Part shown: piece after piece, positions 37,266-45,815 of the stretch
Layout of the letters: every line of letters begins with the position of its first letter
Position numbering within the stretch: position 1 is the first letter of the stretch
Assembly: GCA_028280265.1 (NCBI GenBank)
Contig: JANQMD010000055.1
Span: forward strand, 127,838 to 191,837
Reading direction: 5' to 3'
Length of the DNA: 64,000 nucleotides
From: Flavobacteriaceae bacterium
GTDB taxonomy: Bacteria; Bacteroidota; Bacteroidia; Flavobacteriales; Flavobacteriaceae
Translations under genes and position numbers: made by a program
The notes under the pieces: generated by a model
Databases searched by the model: none
Seen by the model: only the letters and a program-made list of their open reading frames with translations
What the model was told of the DNA's origin: nothing

Positions 37266-37736
37266 TTGAATTTAAAAAAAATAAAAAGAGTTCTATTCAT
37301 AACATCTATTCTAACAACTGTCTTTATGACCAGTTGTGTAAAAGATGATTTTTGCGTCGACCCCATCACACCTAATTTAATTGTCCGGTTTTATGACGCA
37401 ACGAATAATAGTCTAACCAAAACTGTGAGCAATCTTACGGTTACTCCTCTTGGAGGTACAGCTATCTATTCAGGTGTTTCTCTAGACTCTATAGTTCTTC
37501 CTTTAAATGTTGCTAGTACACAAACTGTTTACACGATAGCAACTGGAACAAGTCAAGATCAAATTACCATTAATTACAATGTAAACGAAATATTTGTTTC
37601 CCGATCCTGTGGCTTTAAAGCTACTTTTAGCAATGTGTTGTTTACTACAAACAATGTTTGGATTACAAGTATATTACCAACTACAGCAATTACTATTGAA
37701 AATGAAACTGCGGCACACATTCAAGTTTTTCATTAG
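37266..37736 (+). CDS. DUF6452 family lipoprotein
   Basis: The 156-residue protein has a lipoprotein signal peptide with lipobox MTSC (Cys24) and a beta-rich body with a second conserved cysteine (VSRSCGFKATF). It matches a flavobacterial family that I recall as DUF6452, usually found just downstream of rlmD, as here. The frame starts with TTG (MNLKKIKRV), because the next ATG lies inside the lipobox. It overlaps the DUF6048 gene by 35 bases. Function is unknown, but it should sit in the periplasm or outer membrane. Confidence 0.75.
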   Translation: MNLKKIKRVLFITSILTTVFMTSCVKDDFCVDPITPNLIVRFYDATNNSLTKTVSNLTVTPLGGTAIYSGVSLDSIVLPLNVASTQTVYTIATGTSQDQITINYNVNEIFVSRSCGFKATFSNVLFTTNNVWITSILPTTAITIENETAAHIQVFH

Positions 37737-38415
37737 TCTCACTTTTGTTTTCATGAGCCTAAAAGGTTATGCTCAGGAAAAAGAGAACGAAGAGACCTTC
37801 AAAGATTCTATCTCTTACAAAACTAACTATGGATTGAGAATAGGGGTAGATCTCAGCAAACCCCTTGTTGCTGCTTTGCAAGGCAATTACAAAGGGCTCG
37901 AGTTTGTGACCGATTATCGAGTATCGAAAAAGTGGTACATCGCTGCAGAATTTGGTTCAGAAGAACAAACTGCTAGGGAAGATTTCACAAATTCTACATC
38001 AAAAGGAACCTATGCAAGATTAGGATTCAATTACAATTCGTACGACAATTGGTTAGATATGAATAATGAAATCTTTTTAGGTTTCCGTTATGGTTTTGCC
38101 AATTTTGATCAGACATTAAATAGCTATCAGATTAACACTGGACCCACTCCTTTTACAGGTACAACCATTACTGTTCCTCAGACAACAACTGGACTCACTG
38201 CTCATTGGTCAGAAATCATGGTAGGTATAAAAGCAGAGATTTACGATAATGTATTTATGTCGATCTCTGGATCTTATAAAATAATGATTAGCATAAAAGA
38301 TCCTCCTAATTTCAAATCTCATTTTGCTCCTGGATTTAATCGAGTATATGCAAGCAACACTGGTTTTGGTTTTAATTATACGATCTCATATCTCATTCCT
38401 TTTCAAAAGAAGTAA
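37702..38415 (+). CDS. DUF6048 family outer-membrane protein
   Basis: From the ATG at 37702 the product is 237 residues with a clear signal peptide (MKLRHTFKFFISLTFVFMSLKGYAQ). Alternating beta strands and a final aromatic-hydrophobic stretch (FGFNYTISYLIPFQKK) suggest an outer-membrane barrel. I recall the family as DUF6048; it follows DUF6452 in many flavobacteria. An ATG at 37594 would give a longer product with an odd Leu/Gln-rich leader and no proper signal peptide, so the later start is preferred. It overlaps the DUF6452 gene by 35 bases, and the pair probably works together at the envelope. Confidence 0.75.
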   Translation: MKLRHTFKFFISLTFVFMSLKGYAQEKENEETFKDSISYKTNYGLRIGVDLSKPLVAALQGNYKGLEFVTDYRVSKKWYIAAEFGSEEQTAREDFTNSTSKGTYARLGFNYNSYDNWLDMNNEIFLGFRYGFANFDQTLNSYQINTGPTPFTGTTITVPQTTTGLTAHWSEIMVGIKAEIYDNVFMSISGSYKIMISIKDPPNFKSHFAPGFNRVYASNTGFGFNYTISYLIPFQKK

Positions 38416-38474
38416 GATTCCCATCTCTCTTTTTTTACTAATTTTATATTTCCTTAATAAATAAAAACAATATC

Positions 38475-39422
38475 ATGAATCAAGTACCTAGCGTGAATTT
38501 AGCTGATTTTTTATCTGGAGATGAAACAAGGAAGAAAAAGTTCATCTCAGAAATTGGCAACGCATATGAGAACATTGGATTTGTAGCTTTAAAAGGTCAT
38601 TTTTTAGATGATGCCCTGGTAGATAAACTATATACAGAGATTAAAAACTTTTTTAGCCTTCCTGTTGAAACCAAACAGAAATACGAAATTCCAGGAATTG
38701 GAGGACAAAGAGGATATGTATCTTTTGGTAAAGAAAGTGCCAAAGGGAAAAAGGAAGGAGATTTAAAAGAATTTTGGCATTTTGGTCAGTATGTAGAGGA
38801 CAATCCAGAACTGGAAAAAGAATATCCCGACAATGTAACAGTTGAAGAACTCCCCGATTTCAATTCTGTTGGAAAAGAGGTATATAGAATGTTAGAGAAA
38901 ACTGCCAAGTATGTATTGCGTTCGTTGGCGTTGCACCTAGGGCTTGAAGAAACTTATTTTGATGAATACATCAAAAATGGAAACAGCATTTTGAGACCTA
39001 TTCACTATCCTCCTATTACTCAAGAGCCTAAGGAGGCCGTAAGAGCAGCTGCTCATGGTGATATCAATTTGATTACTTTATTAATGGGAGCTCAGGGAAA
39101 AGGCTTGCAGGTTCAAAATCACAATGGCGATTGGATTGATGCCATTGCAGAAGCAGATGAGTTGATGATTAATGTTGGCGACATGCTTTCTCGTCACAGT
39201 AACAATAAATTAAAATCAACCATACACAGAGTAACGAATCCTCCTAGAGAACTATGGGGAACTTCAAGATACTCAATTCCTTTTTTCATGCACCCTGTAA
39301 GTAGTATGAAATTAGATGTTTTGGAGCAATGTATCGATGAAAACAATCCAAAGCAATTTGAAGACATTACTGCAGGTGAGTTCTTAGAGGAACGACTTCG
39401 TGAATTAGGTCTCAAAAAATAA
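38475..39422 (+). CDS. Isopenicillin N synthase-like Fe(II)/2-oxoglutarate-dependent oxygenase
   Basis: The 315-residue protein is a jelly-roll dioxygenase: an N-terminal DIOX_N region, the metal ligands in AAHGDINLITLL (His-x-Asp) and STIHRVTNPP (distal His), and RYSIPFFMHP (Arg-x-Ser, 2-oxoglutarate site). Relatives oxidise small molecules, amino acids or hormones. No signal peptide is seen. Downstream is the SUI1 gene after 4 bases, and they are probably co-transcribed. The substrate is unknown. Confidence 0.88.
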   Translation: MNQVPSVNLADFLSGDETRKKKFISEIGNAYENIGFVALKGHFLDDALVDKLYTEIKNFFSLPVETKQKYEIPGIGGQRGYVSFGKESAKGKKEGDLKEFWHFGQYVEDNPELEKEYPDNVTVEELPDFNSVGKEVYRMLEKTAKYVLRSLALHLGLEETYFDEYIKNGNSILRPIHYPPITQEPKEAVRAAAHGDINLITLLMGAQGKGLQVQNHNGDWIDAIAEADELMINVGDMLSRHSNNKLKSTIHRVTNPPRELWGTSRYSIPFFMHPVSSMKLDVLEQCIDENNPKQFEDITAGEFLEERLRELGLKK

Positions 39423-39426
39423 GGGA

Positions 39427-39750
39427 ATGGATTTACAAGATCAACTAAAGAACTTATTTCCTGATCATCAATTTTCAGAGCCTGTTCAAGAAGAAAAATC
39501 CAATGTCTGGCTACAAGATGAACCTTTACTTTGTAAATATGAAAAGAGAAAGGGAAAGCCCATCACCATTATTGACGGCTACAATGGTGCCACCGAAGAT
39601 TTTAAGATTTTAGCCAAGGAGATAAAAACAACACTTAGTGTGGGCGGTAGTTTTAAAAATGATACAATTATCATTCAAGGCGACTATCGAGACAAGATTA
39701 TGAAAATATTAAAAGAGAAAGGTTTCTCTGTAAAACGTGTGGGTGGTTAA
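39427..39750 (+). CDS. SUI1/eIF1 (YciH) family translation initiation factor
   Basis: The 107-residue protein has a C-terminal SUI1 domain (about 37-107) with LLCKYEKRKGKPITIIDGY and the terminal TIIIQGDYRDKI...GFSVKRVGG. Bacterial SUI1 proteins resemble eukaryotic initiation factor 1 and may affect start-codon selection, although the bacterial role is poorly known. It starts 4 bases after the oxygenase stop. It ends shortly before the DUF1835 gene (about 55 bases later). Confidence 0.9.
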   Translation: MDLQDQLKNLFPDHQFSEPVQEEKSNVWLQDEPLLCKYEKRKGKPITIIDGYNGATEDFKILAKEIKTTLSVGGSFKNDTIIIQGDYRDKIMKILKEKGFSVKRVGG

Positions 39751-39805
39751 TTGTTAAAATCAAACTTCTGTAAAATATTCTAAAATTAACGAACGTTCCT
39801 TTTTT

Positions 39806-40750
39806 ATGAACTCATCTATTTTACACATCACTAATGGCGACAATACAACAAATTACCTAAGACATCTTCACTATGAAGGTGAATTTATTACTTGGAGAGA
39901 GATGCTTTGTGAGGGAAGGACATCCATCGATGTGGGCAGTGAAAACTTTTGGAAAACACGATTCGATTTTTTCAAATCGTCATACAAAGTCAGTAAAAAA
40001 ACCTTCATTGATTTGACACTCAAAGAATATCGATCGCTCTGCCAGAAAAAAAACCACCAAGAAATTGTCTTGTGGTTTGAATATGATTTGTTCTGCCAAA
40101 TCAATATGATTGCTGTTATCAGTTGGCTGAAGAGATTTCGTACAGGAGAAAAAGTAAGCTTGGTTTGCAGTGGAGTTGTTGAAGGATCTGATAAAAAGTT
40201 AGGTCTAGGAGAACTCAATGAGGAGCAGATTCACGAACACTTTAAAAACAGAGTAGAACTGTCTGTAGATGATATTGAATACGCAGATTATATCTGGCAA
40301 TTGTATTGTTCAGATAGTCCACTTCGATTAGAAACCGTTCATCAGTTTAATCCAATGAGTCCCTTTATCTACCTACACGAATCACTGAGCAAACATCTGC
40401 AAAGATTTCCTTCGATAGAAAATGGTTTAAATGTTGTAGAGAACTACATTGTGAAAACTGCTCAAGAGACAAGTCCAGCCTCAAAACATCAATTGGTTGG
40501 AAACCTGTTGAAGAATCAAAAAGTCTTAGGTTTTGGAGATCTGCAATACTTTCATAAAATAGACAAATTGAAATCATTATTCACTTCATTCAATCCTGTA
40601 AAATTGAGTAGAAAAGGAAAAGGCACCTTAGAAAATAACATTAATTTATATCAAAATTTAAGAAACGAACAAGCTTATTTAGGTGGTAGTAGAAAATACA
40701 GTTATCTCTATCATATTGCTACTGATAAGCTTCTTAAAATTACATCGTAA
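39806..40750 (+). CDS. DUF1835 domain-containing protein
   Basis: The 314-residue protein opens with MNSSILHITNGD, the typical start of the DUF1835 domain, and continues with IVLWFEYDLFCQINMI and LGLGELNEEQI, conserved in the family. There are no membrane segments or signal peptide, so it should be cytosolic. Function is unknown. Its stop is directly followed by the nucleoside phosphorylase start (0-base gap), a tight link suggesting a shared pathway. Confidence 0.85.
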   Translation: MNSSILHITNGDNTTNYLRHLHYEGEFITWREMLCEGRTSIDVGSENFWKTRFDFFKSSYKVSKKTFIDLTLKEYRSLCQKKNHQEIVLWFEYDLFCQINMIAVISWLKRFRTGEKVSLVCSGVVEGSDKKLGLGELNEEQIHEHFKNRVELSVDDIEYADYIWQLYCSDSPLRLETVHQFNPMSPFIYLHESLSKHLQRFPSIENGLNVVENYIVKTAQETSPASKHQLVGNLLKNQKVLGFGDLQYFHKIDKLKSLFTSFNPVKLSRKGKGTLENNINLYQNLRNEQAYLGGSRKYSYLYHIATDKLLKITS

Positions 40751-41626
40751 ATGAGTATTAAAGACTCTGAATTAATTTTAAATCCGGATGGTAGTATTTA
40801 TCACCTGAATTTAAAACCCGAACATATTTCCAATGATTTCATTTTTGTAGGTGACCTAGATCGAGTTGACAAAGTTACAAACCACTTTGATTCTATTGAG
40901 TTTACTACACAAAAGAGAGAATTCAAGACTACTACAGGTACCTACAAAGGGAAAAGACTTTCCGTAATTTCAACTGGAATTGGACCTGATAATATTGATA
41001 TTGTTTTGAATGAACTAGATGCACTAGTTAATATCGACCTGAATACTCGAAAAATAAAAAAAGAACACACTTCTTTAAATATTGTTCGCATTGGAACTTC
41101 TGGTTCTCTACAAGACGATCTTCATGTCGATAATTTTTTATTAAGCACACATGCATTAGATGTAAACGGAATGCTACATTCTTATGATCTTAGTGAAATA
41201 GAAAATGTAGAGATCGAAGAAGCTTTCGTCGAATACACACATTGGAGCCCCAAAAAACCACACCCTATTGTGATATCAAATAGTTCTGAACTGCAAAAAA
41301 AGCTAGTTTCTGATCAAGTTTATACAGGAATGACAATTACTGCAGGTGGATTTTATGGACCGCAAGGAAGAGTATTAAGATTACAAGTTCAAGATCCTGA
41401 ACTAAACAATAAAATTGAATCTTTCCAATACAAAGGAACTCGAGTTACCAATCTTGAAATGGAAACTTCTGCCATTTACGGATTATCAAAATTATTAGGA
41501 CATCATGCATGCTCCATGAATGCTATTATTGCCAATAGAGCTTTGGGTGAATTTAGCACCAATCCACTGAAAGTTGTAGAAGATTTAATCGTCTACACTC
41601 TCGACAAGATTGTTGAAAATGATTGA
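40751..41626 (+). CDS. Nucleoside phosphorylase (purine/uridine phosphorylase family)
   Basis: The 291-residue protein fits the PNP/UDP family: IRIGTSGSL forms the phosphate-binding region, AGGFYGPQGR is substrate-facing and NLEMETSAIYG binds the ribose. It should split a nucleoside with phosphate into base and ribose-1-phosphate. Which nucleoside cannot be told; uridine or a purine is likely. It follows DUF1835 without a gap, and the solute-binding protein gene starts within its last codons, so three genes form a tight operon. Confidence 0.87.
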   Translation: MSIKDSELILNPDGSIYHLNLKPEHISNDFIFVGDLDRVDKVTNHFDSIEFTTQKREFKTTTGTYKGKRLSVISTGIGPDNIDIVLNELDALVNIDLNTRKIKKEHTSLNIVRIGTSGSLQDDLHVDNFLLSTHALDVNGMLHSYDLSEIENVEIEEAFVEYTHWSPKKPHPIVISNSSELQKKLVSDQVYTGMTITAGGFYGPQGRVLRLQVQDPELNNKIESFQYKGTRVTNLEMETSAIYGLSKLLGHHACSMNAIIANRALGEFSTNPLKVVEDLIVYTLDKIVEND

Positions 41627-42479
41627 TCTTAAAATAGGTGGTGTACCCGAACATTTCAATTATCCTTGGTATCTCACACTAAAAAATAAAGAATACGCCA
41701 AGCACAATATCAATCTCCGATGGAAAGATTTCCCTGGAGGCACGGGCGATATGTGTAAAGCTCTGAGAAATGGTAATGTAGATATTGCCATTACACTGAC
41801 AGAGGGAATTATAAAAGATATTATCGATGGAAATCCCTCTAAAATTTTACAAACCTATGTGTCTTCTCCACTCGTTTGGGGAATTCACACAAAATTTGGA
41901 GCTCCATTTCAATCCATATCTGATTTAGAAAATAAAAAAATTGCGATTAGTCGATATGGCTCTGGATCGCACTTAATGGCTATTGTTAATGCCTACAATC
42001 AGGGTTGGAATTTGAATTCATTGGATTTTCAAATTGTCAATGATTTGGAAGGAGGAATTCAGGCTTTACAGAATGGGGAAGCAGATTATTTTATGTGGGA
42101 ACACTTTACCACAAAACCTTTGGTAGACCGTAAAATATTCCAAAGAGTTGGAGACTGCCCTACTCCATGGCCTTGTTTTGTTATTGCTGTCAGAGATGAA
42201 GTCCTTAAAAGCTATCCCGGTCAGATTAAGATAATTCTCGATACTATTAACAAGCAAAATGCCATTTTTAAGTCCATTGTAGGTATTGACCAAGTGCTTT
42301 CTAAAAGGTATGATCAGCAGTTAAAAGATATTCAAAAATGGCTATCCATTACTGAATGGAATTCTGATGATCGTATTTCTAAAGAATTTATTCAGGAAGT
42401 ACAAAATAAACTTTACTTCTTTGGCGTTATCAATACAAAGAAAAACCCTGCTGAGTTCATAAAAAATATGTACATTTAG
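41619..42479 (+). CDS. Solute-binding protein-like (PBP2, Ca3427-like) without signal peptide
   Basis: The product is 286 residues from the ATG at 41619, which overlaps the phosphorylase stop by 8 bases. It has the periplasmic-binding-protein fold (VPEHFNYPWYLTL, LTEGIIKDIIDG, AISRYGSGSHLMA), similar to NitT/TauT-type and thiamine-precursor-binding proteins. No signal peptide or lipobox exists and no ABC transporter is adjacent, so it should be cytosolic. It resembles the Ca3427-like group known from fungi and bacteria. A TTG at 41610 gives three extra residues. The ligand is unknown. Confidence 0.82.
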   Translation: MIDLKIGGVPEHFNYPWYLTLKNKEYAKHNINLRWKDFPGGTGDMCKALRNGNVDIAITLTEGIIKDIIDGNPSKILQTYVSSPLVWGIHTKFGAPFQSISDLENKKIAISRYGSGSHLMAIVNAYNQGWNLNSLDFQIVNDLEGGIQALQNGEADYFMWEHFTTKPLVDRKIFQRVGDCPTPWPCFVIAVRDEVLKSYPGQIKIILDTINKQNAIFKSIVGIDQVLSKRYDQQLKDIQKWLSITEWNSDDRISKEFIQEVQNKLYFFGVINTKKNPAEFIKNMYI

Positions 42480-42500
42480 GACATCAAAAAACCTTCAGAT

Positions 42501-42659
42501 ATGAAAAGAATCGTATTTATTGTAATTTGTGTTCTAGGGTTGTTTAGTTTTTCTTCCTGCAGAAGTACTTCGAAACCATGTGGTTTGGCCGAAAACTCAA
42601 CTAATCAAACAGAACAATTACAGCAACTTTCTGAGTTTGATCTACCAGATTTAGTTTAG
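42501..42659 (+). CDS. Small lipoprotein (52 residues)
   Basis: A short frame starts with MKRIVFIVICVLGLFSFSSC, a classic lipoprotein signal with lipobox SFSSC and lipidation Cys20. The mature part is about 32 residues, with one more Cys (KPCGLAEN) and a Gln/Asn/Leu-rich tail ending DLPDLV. It follows the solute-binding-protein stop by 21 bases and ends just before a terminator, so it is probably the last gene of that operon. No homologue family is recognised. The reading frame is clear, but expression is unproven. Confidence 0.65.
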   Translation: MKRIVFIVICVLGLFSFSSCRSTSKPCGLAENSTNQTEQLQQLSEFDLPDLV

Positions 42660-42684
42660 TTACTGTTCTTTTTTCAAATTCAAT

Positions 42685-42712
42685 AAATCCGCTTTATAAG
42701 CGGATTTTTTTT
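42685..42712. terminator. Rho-independent terminator
   Basis: AAATCCGCTT, TAT, AAGCGGATTT forms a perfect 10-bp stem followed by a T-run. It lies between the small lipoprotein gene and the convergent ung gene (stop at 42715). Confidence 0.92.
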
Positions 42713-42714
42713 GT

Positions 42715-43380
42715 TCACCAATTAATAGGTAGTTTTCCCATATCCTCTAACAATTGATTGGTTTTAGAAAAATGCTTGTTCCCAAACCAATAACCGCGAT
42801 TTGCACTTAATGGTGAAGGATGCCCAGTCGTTAGAACTACATGTTTTGATTTGTCAATCTTTGCGCCTTTTTTCTTAGCAAATCCGCCCCATAACAAGAA
42901 GATTATATTTTCTTTTTTCTCTGATAGTAATTGAATAACAGCATCTGTAAATTGCTCCCATCCTTTTCCTTGGTGACTTCCCGCCTGATGCGCTTTTACT
43001 GTCAAAGTAGCATTCAATAATAATACTCCTTGATATGCCCATTTAGACAAATCTCCCGATGTAGGGTACGGCTTTTGAAGATCTGTTTCAATTTCTTTAA
43101 ATATGTTAATAAGAGATGGTGGATGAGGAATCCCATCGTGAACAGAAAAACACAAACCATTTGCCTGATTGGGCCCATGATACGGGTCTTGACCAATAAT
43201 AACGACTTTTACATCATCGAAAGCACAATGATCAAACGCAGAAAAGATATCAGATCCTTTCGGGAAGCAACGTTGCGTTTTGTACTCGTTCTTCACAAAC
43301 TGAATTAGATTTTGAAAGTATTCTTTTTCGAATTCGCTTTGTAGTATATTTTTCCAACTTTGCTCAATTTTAACGTCCAT
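42715..43380 (-). CDS. ung: Uracil-DNA glycosylase (family 1)
   Basis: The 221-residue protein has the catalytic GQDPYHG at 63-69 (Asp65) and the DNA-intercalating HPSPLS loop near the C-terminus, plus the LLNATLTV stretch of the uracil pocket. It removes uracil from DNA as the first step of base-excision repair. Length is standard for family 1 (about 220-230). It is divergent from the mutS2 gene and convergent with the small lipoprotein gene. Confidence 0.97.
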   Translation of the reverse strand: MDVKIEQSWKNILQSEFEKEYFQNLIQFVKNEYKTQRCFPKGSDIFSAFDHCAFDDVKVVIIGQDPYHGPNQANGLCFSVHDGIPHPPSLINIFKEIETDLQKPYPTSGDLSKWAYQGVLLLNATLTVKAHQAGSHQGKGWEQFTDAVIQLLSEKKENIIFLLWGGFAKKKGAKIDKSKHVVLTTGHPSPLSANRGYWFGNKHFSKTNQLLEDMGKLPINW

Positions 43381-43409
43381 TCTTCACTATTTTTGTTTCG
43401 CTTTTAAAA

Positions 43410-43500
43410 TGTCACATCGAGTAATTTTGAATTCATTCGAAATTGTATCGAGATGTTATTAGTTCTCGATACGTCCTGCAAATGCTCGACTCTCGAACTG
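43410..43500. repeat. Imperfect palindromic intergenic repeat (REP/MITE-like), copy A
   Basis: The element runs from TGTCACATCGAG to CTCGAACTGACA, imperfect terminal inverted repeats with CGA-rich arms and an internal TATCGAGA/TCTCGATA pair. It lies between ung and mutS2 and is included in the 5' part of the long mutS2 frame. A related element lies at about 55484-55616. It resembles dispersed palindromes common in flavobacterial intergenic DNA and carries no gene. Confidence 0.55.
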
Positions 43501-43538
43501 ACAGTCATAGAATTGGAACCAAAAATAGTGCTTTAGTA

Positions 43539-45737
43539 TTGAATATTTCGGATAAAGTTTTACAGGATTTAGAATTTACAACCGTTCTGGAACAGGTTGC
43601 TGACTATGCTATTTCTGAATTGGGAAAAGAGGCTGTTGTACAGATTTCCCCTATTCTAAGAAAAATAGACCTTTTGAAAGAACTTTCTCTTACCAACGAG
43701 TATCTATCTTCTTTCGAAAGTGAAAATAGAATTCCTAGCCATAGTTTCGAGAATATTTATGAGCAAATCAAACGTTTGGCCATAGAGAACAGCTATTTGG
43801 AACCGAAAAGTTTCTTGAACATCCTTTCGACTACGGAAACCATACAAGAGCTTAAAAAATTCTTTAAAAAATTTACAACCCAATATCCTTCACTCTTTCA
43901 GCTCAGTGAAGAAATAGAATACATCAAAGAGATTGTTGTTGAGATTAAAAAAGTCATCACTCATGATGGTGAAATTGTAGACAATGCTTCTTCGTTATTA
44001 AAACAAATACGAAAAGACAAAAGCGGATTAAACGGAAAGATTAGTCAGAGTTTTTCCAGTGCTTTGACCAGAGCAAAATCTGCTGGCTATTTGGATGATA
44101 TCAAAGAGACAGTCATCGATCACCAGCGTGTATTGGCAGTTCTGGCCATGCATAGAAAAAAAGTAAAAGGAAGCTTACTGGGGTCTTCAAAATCTGGAAA
44201 CATAGTTTATATTGCTCCGCAAGCTACTTTAGGTTACTACAGGGAATTGCAAAACTTAATCTTTGGAGAAAAGCAAGAAATTATTCGAATTCTCCGAGAA
44301 CTCAGTGAAAAAATAAGGCCCTACACCTCTATTTTAGAATCTTATCTTACATTTTTAACCCATTTAGATGTTATTGGGTCAAAAGCAAAATATGCAAATG
44401 CTATTCATGCCATTTTACCGAAGATTAACAACACAAAGAAAATCTTTCTAAAAAATGCATACCATCCCATTCTTTGGGTAAAGAACAAAGAGGCTCATTT
44501 AGAAGTAGTTCCTCAGACCATTGAGTTAAATAGCAAGCAACAAATCATTGTCATCTCTGGACCCAATGCTGGTGGTAAAAGTATTACACTAAAAACGATT
44601 GGGTTGTTACAGGTAATGCTTCAAAGCGGTTTGCTTATTCCTGTAGATGAACGCAGTGAGACTTATATTTTTGATACAATACTAACTGACATCGGAGACA
44701 ACCAATCGATTGAAAACCAACTAAGTACTTACAGCTATCGGTTGAAAAACATGCGCTATTTTTTACGCAAGTGTAATGAAAATACCTTATTCTTAATTGA
44801 TGAGTTTGGAACAGGAAGTGATCCTGAATTGGGAGGTGCTCTAGCAGAAATCTTCCTGGAGGAGTTTTATCGTAAAAAAGCTTATGGCATTATTACCACT
44901 CATTATGCAAACTTAAAAGTATTAGCGAATGAATTAGAAAATGTGACCAATGCCAATATGCAATTCAATGAAAGAACGCTGGAACCTCTTTACAAGTTGT
45001 TTATCGGTCAGGCTGGAAGTTCTTTTACTTTTGAAGTCGCACAAAAAAATGGGATCCCTTTCAGTTTAATCAATCAGGCTAAAAAACGAGTAGAGAGTGA
45101 AAAAATCCGATTGGACAAAACCATTTCCAAACTTCAAAAAGAGAGAAATCGATTACAAAAAACCTCAGATAATTTAGAAAAGCAGCAAAGCAAAGAGCAA
45201 GAACATCTTGAGAATTTACAGGAAAAAGAACAAAAGATTCGAGAAAAGTTAGAAGGTTTTCAAGAGCTCTATGATAACAACCAGCGTATGTTGACACTGG
45301 GTCGAAAAACCAATGAATTTCTCAACAAATATTTTCAGACCAACAATAAAAAGGAATTGACAGCTAGTTTCTTAAAGTGGGTGGCTACTGAGAAAACCAA
45401 ACATTTAAAGAAAAATCCTCCCAAGCCTAAAACGAAGATTCAGAAGAAAGAAGAAAAGAAAAAAGAAGCACAACGAAAAGAAGTCATCCAGCAAGTAGAA
45501 AAAGAAGTACTCAAAAAAGTTGTTGAGGTTCGAAAAGAGAAAAAAGAAGAGGCTAAAAAAGTTGCCAAAGCCAAAGCAAGCTATGTTTTCAAAGTTAATG
45601 ACAGAGTCCGGTTATTGGATGGAAATGCTGTGGGTACCATTGAAAAAATTGAAAAGAAAAAAGCCTTTATCAACTACGGAATCTTTACTACAGAAGCCGA
45701 TCTTACTAAACTTGAATTGGTGGAGAAGGGAAAATAG
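43539..45737 (+). CDS. mutS2: MutS2-family DNA-binding ATPase (no Smr domain)
   Basis: From the TTG at 43539 (MNISDKVLQDLEF) the product is 732 residues. It has the MutS2 lever and clamp region, Walker A GPNAGGKS (341-348), LIDEFGTGSDP as Walker B, and STYSYRLKNM. A long lysine-rich coiled coil follows (about 495-680), and the last 50 residues are KOW-like (VRLLDGNAVGTIEK). The C-terminal Smr nuclease domain of B. subtilis MutS2 is missing. The open frame extends upstream to 43443, but that part lies in a palindromic repeat and is probably not translated. It likely acts on recombination or stalled-ribosome substrates. Confidence 0.85.
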   Translation: MNISDKVLQDLEFTTVLEQVADYAISELGKEAVVQISPILRKIDLLKELSLTNEYLSSFESENRIPSHSFENIYEQIKRLAIENSYLEPKSFLNILSTTETIQELKKFFKKFTTQYPSLFQLSEEIEYIKEIVVEIKKVITHDGEIVDNASSLLKQIRKDKSGLNGKISQSFSSALTRAKSAGYLDDIKETVIDHQRVLAVLAMHRKKVKGSLLGSSKSGNIVYIAPQATLGYYRELQNLIFGEKQEIIRILRELSEKIRPYTSILESYLTFLTHLDVIGSKAKYANAIHAILPKINNTKKIFLKNAYHPILWVKNKEAHLEVVPQTIELNSKQQIIVISGPNAGGKSITLKTIGLLQVMLQSGLLIPVDERSETYIFDTILTDIGDNQSIENQLSTYSYRLKNMRYFLRKCNENTLFLIDEFGTGSDPELGGALAEIFLEEFYRKKAYGIITTHYANLKVLANELENVTNANMQFNERTLEPLYKLFIGQAGSSFTFEVAQKNGIPFSLINQAKKRVESEKIRLDKTISKLQKERNRLQKTSDNLEKQQSKEQEHLENLQEKEQKIREKLEGFQELYDNNQRMLTLGRKTNEFLNKYFQTNNKKELTASFLKWVATEKTKHLKKNPPKPKTKIQKKEEKKKEAQRKEVIQQVEKEVLKKVVEVRKEKKEEAKKVAKAKASYVFKVNDRVRLLDGNAVGTIEKIEKKKAFINYGIFTTEADLTKLELVEKGK

Positions 45738-45815
45738 TTTTATTTTCTCAAAAAAGGTAGGGAAAAATTAAAATTCCCTGTTTACTCATTGATTAAATCT
45801 AAAAACTCAATGATT

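Noticed and set aside
37594..37701. N-terminal extension of the DUF6048 protein
   Set aside because: It overlaps the DUF6452 gene and lacks a signal peptide, whereas the ATG at 37702 begins a clear one.
43443..43538. N-terminal extension of MutS2
   Set aside because: It falls in a palindromic repeat, and the TTG at 43539 matches the usual family start.
45759..45779. Hairpin-like AGGGAA...TTCCCT after mutS2
   Set aside because: The stem is only 6 bp and no T-run follows, so it is not called a terminator.
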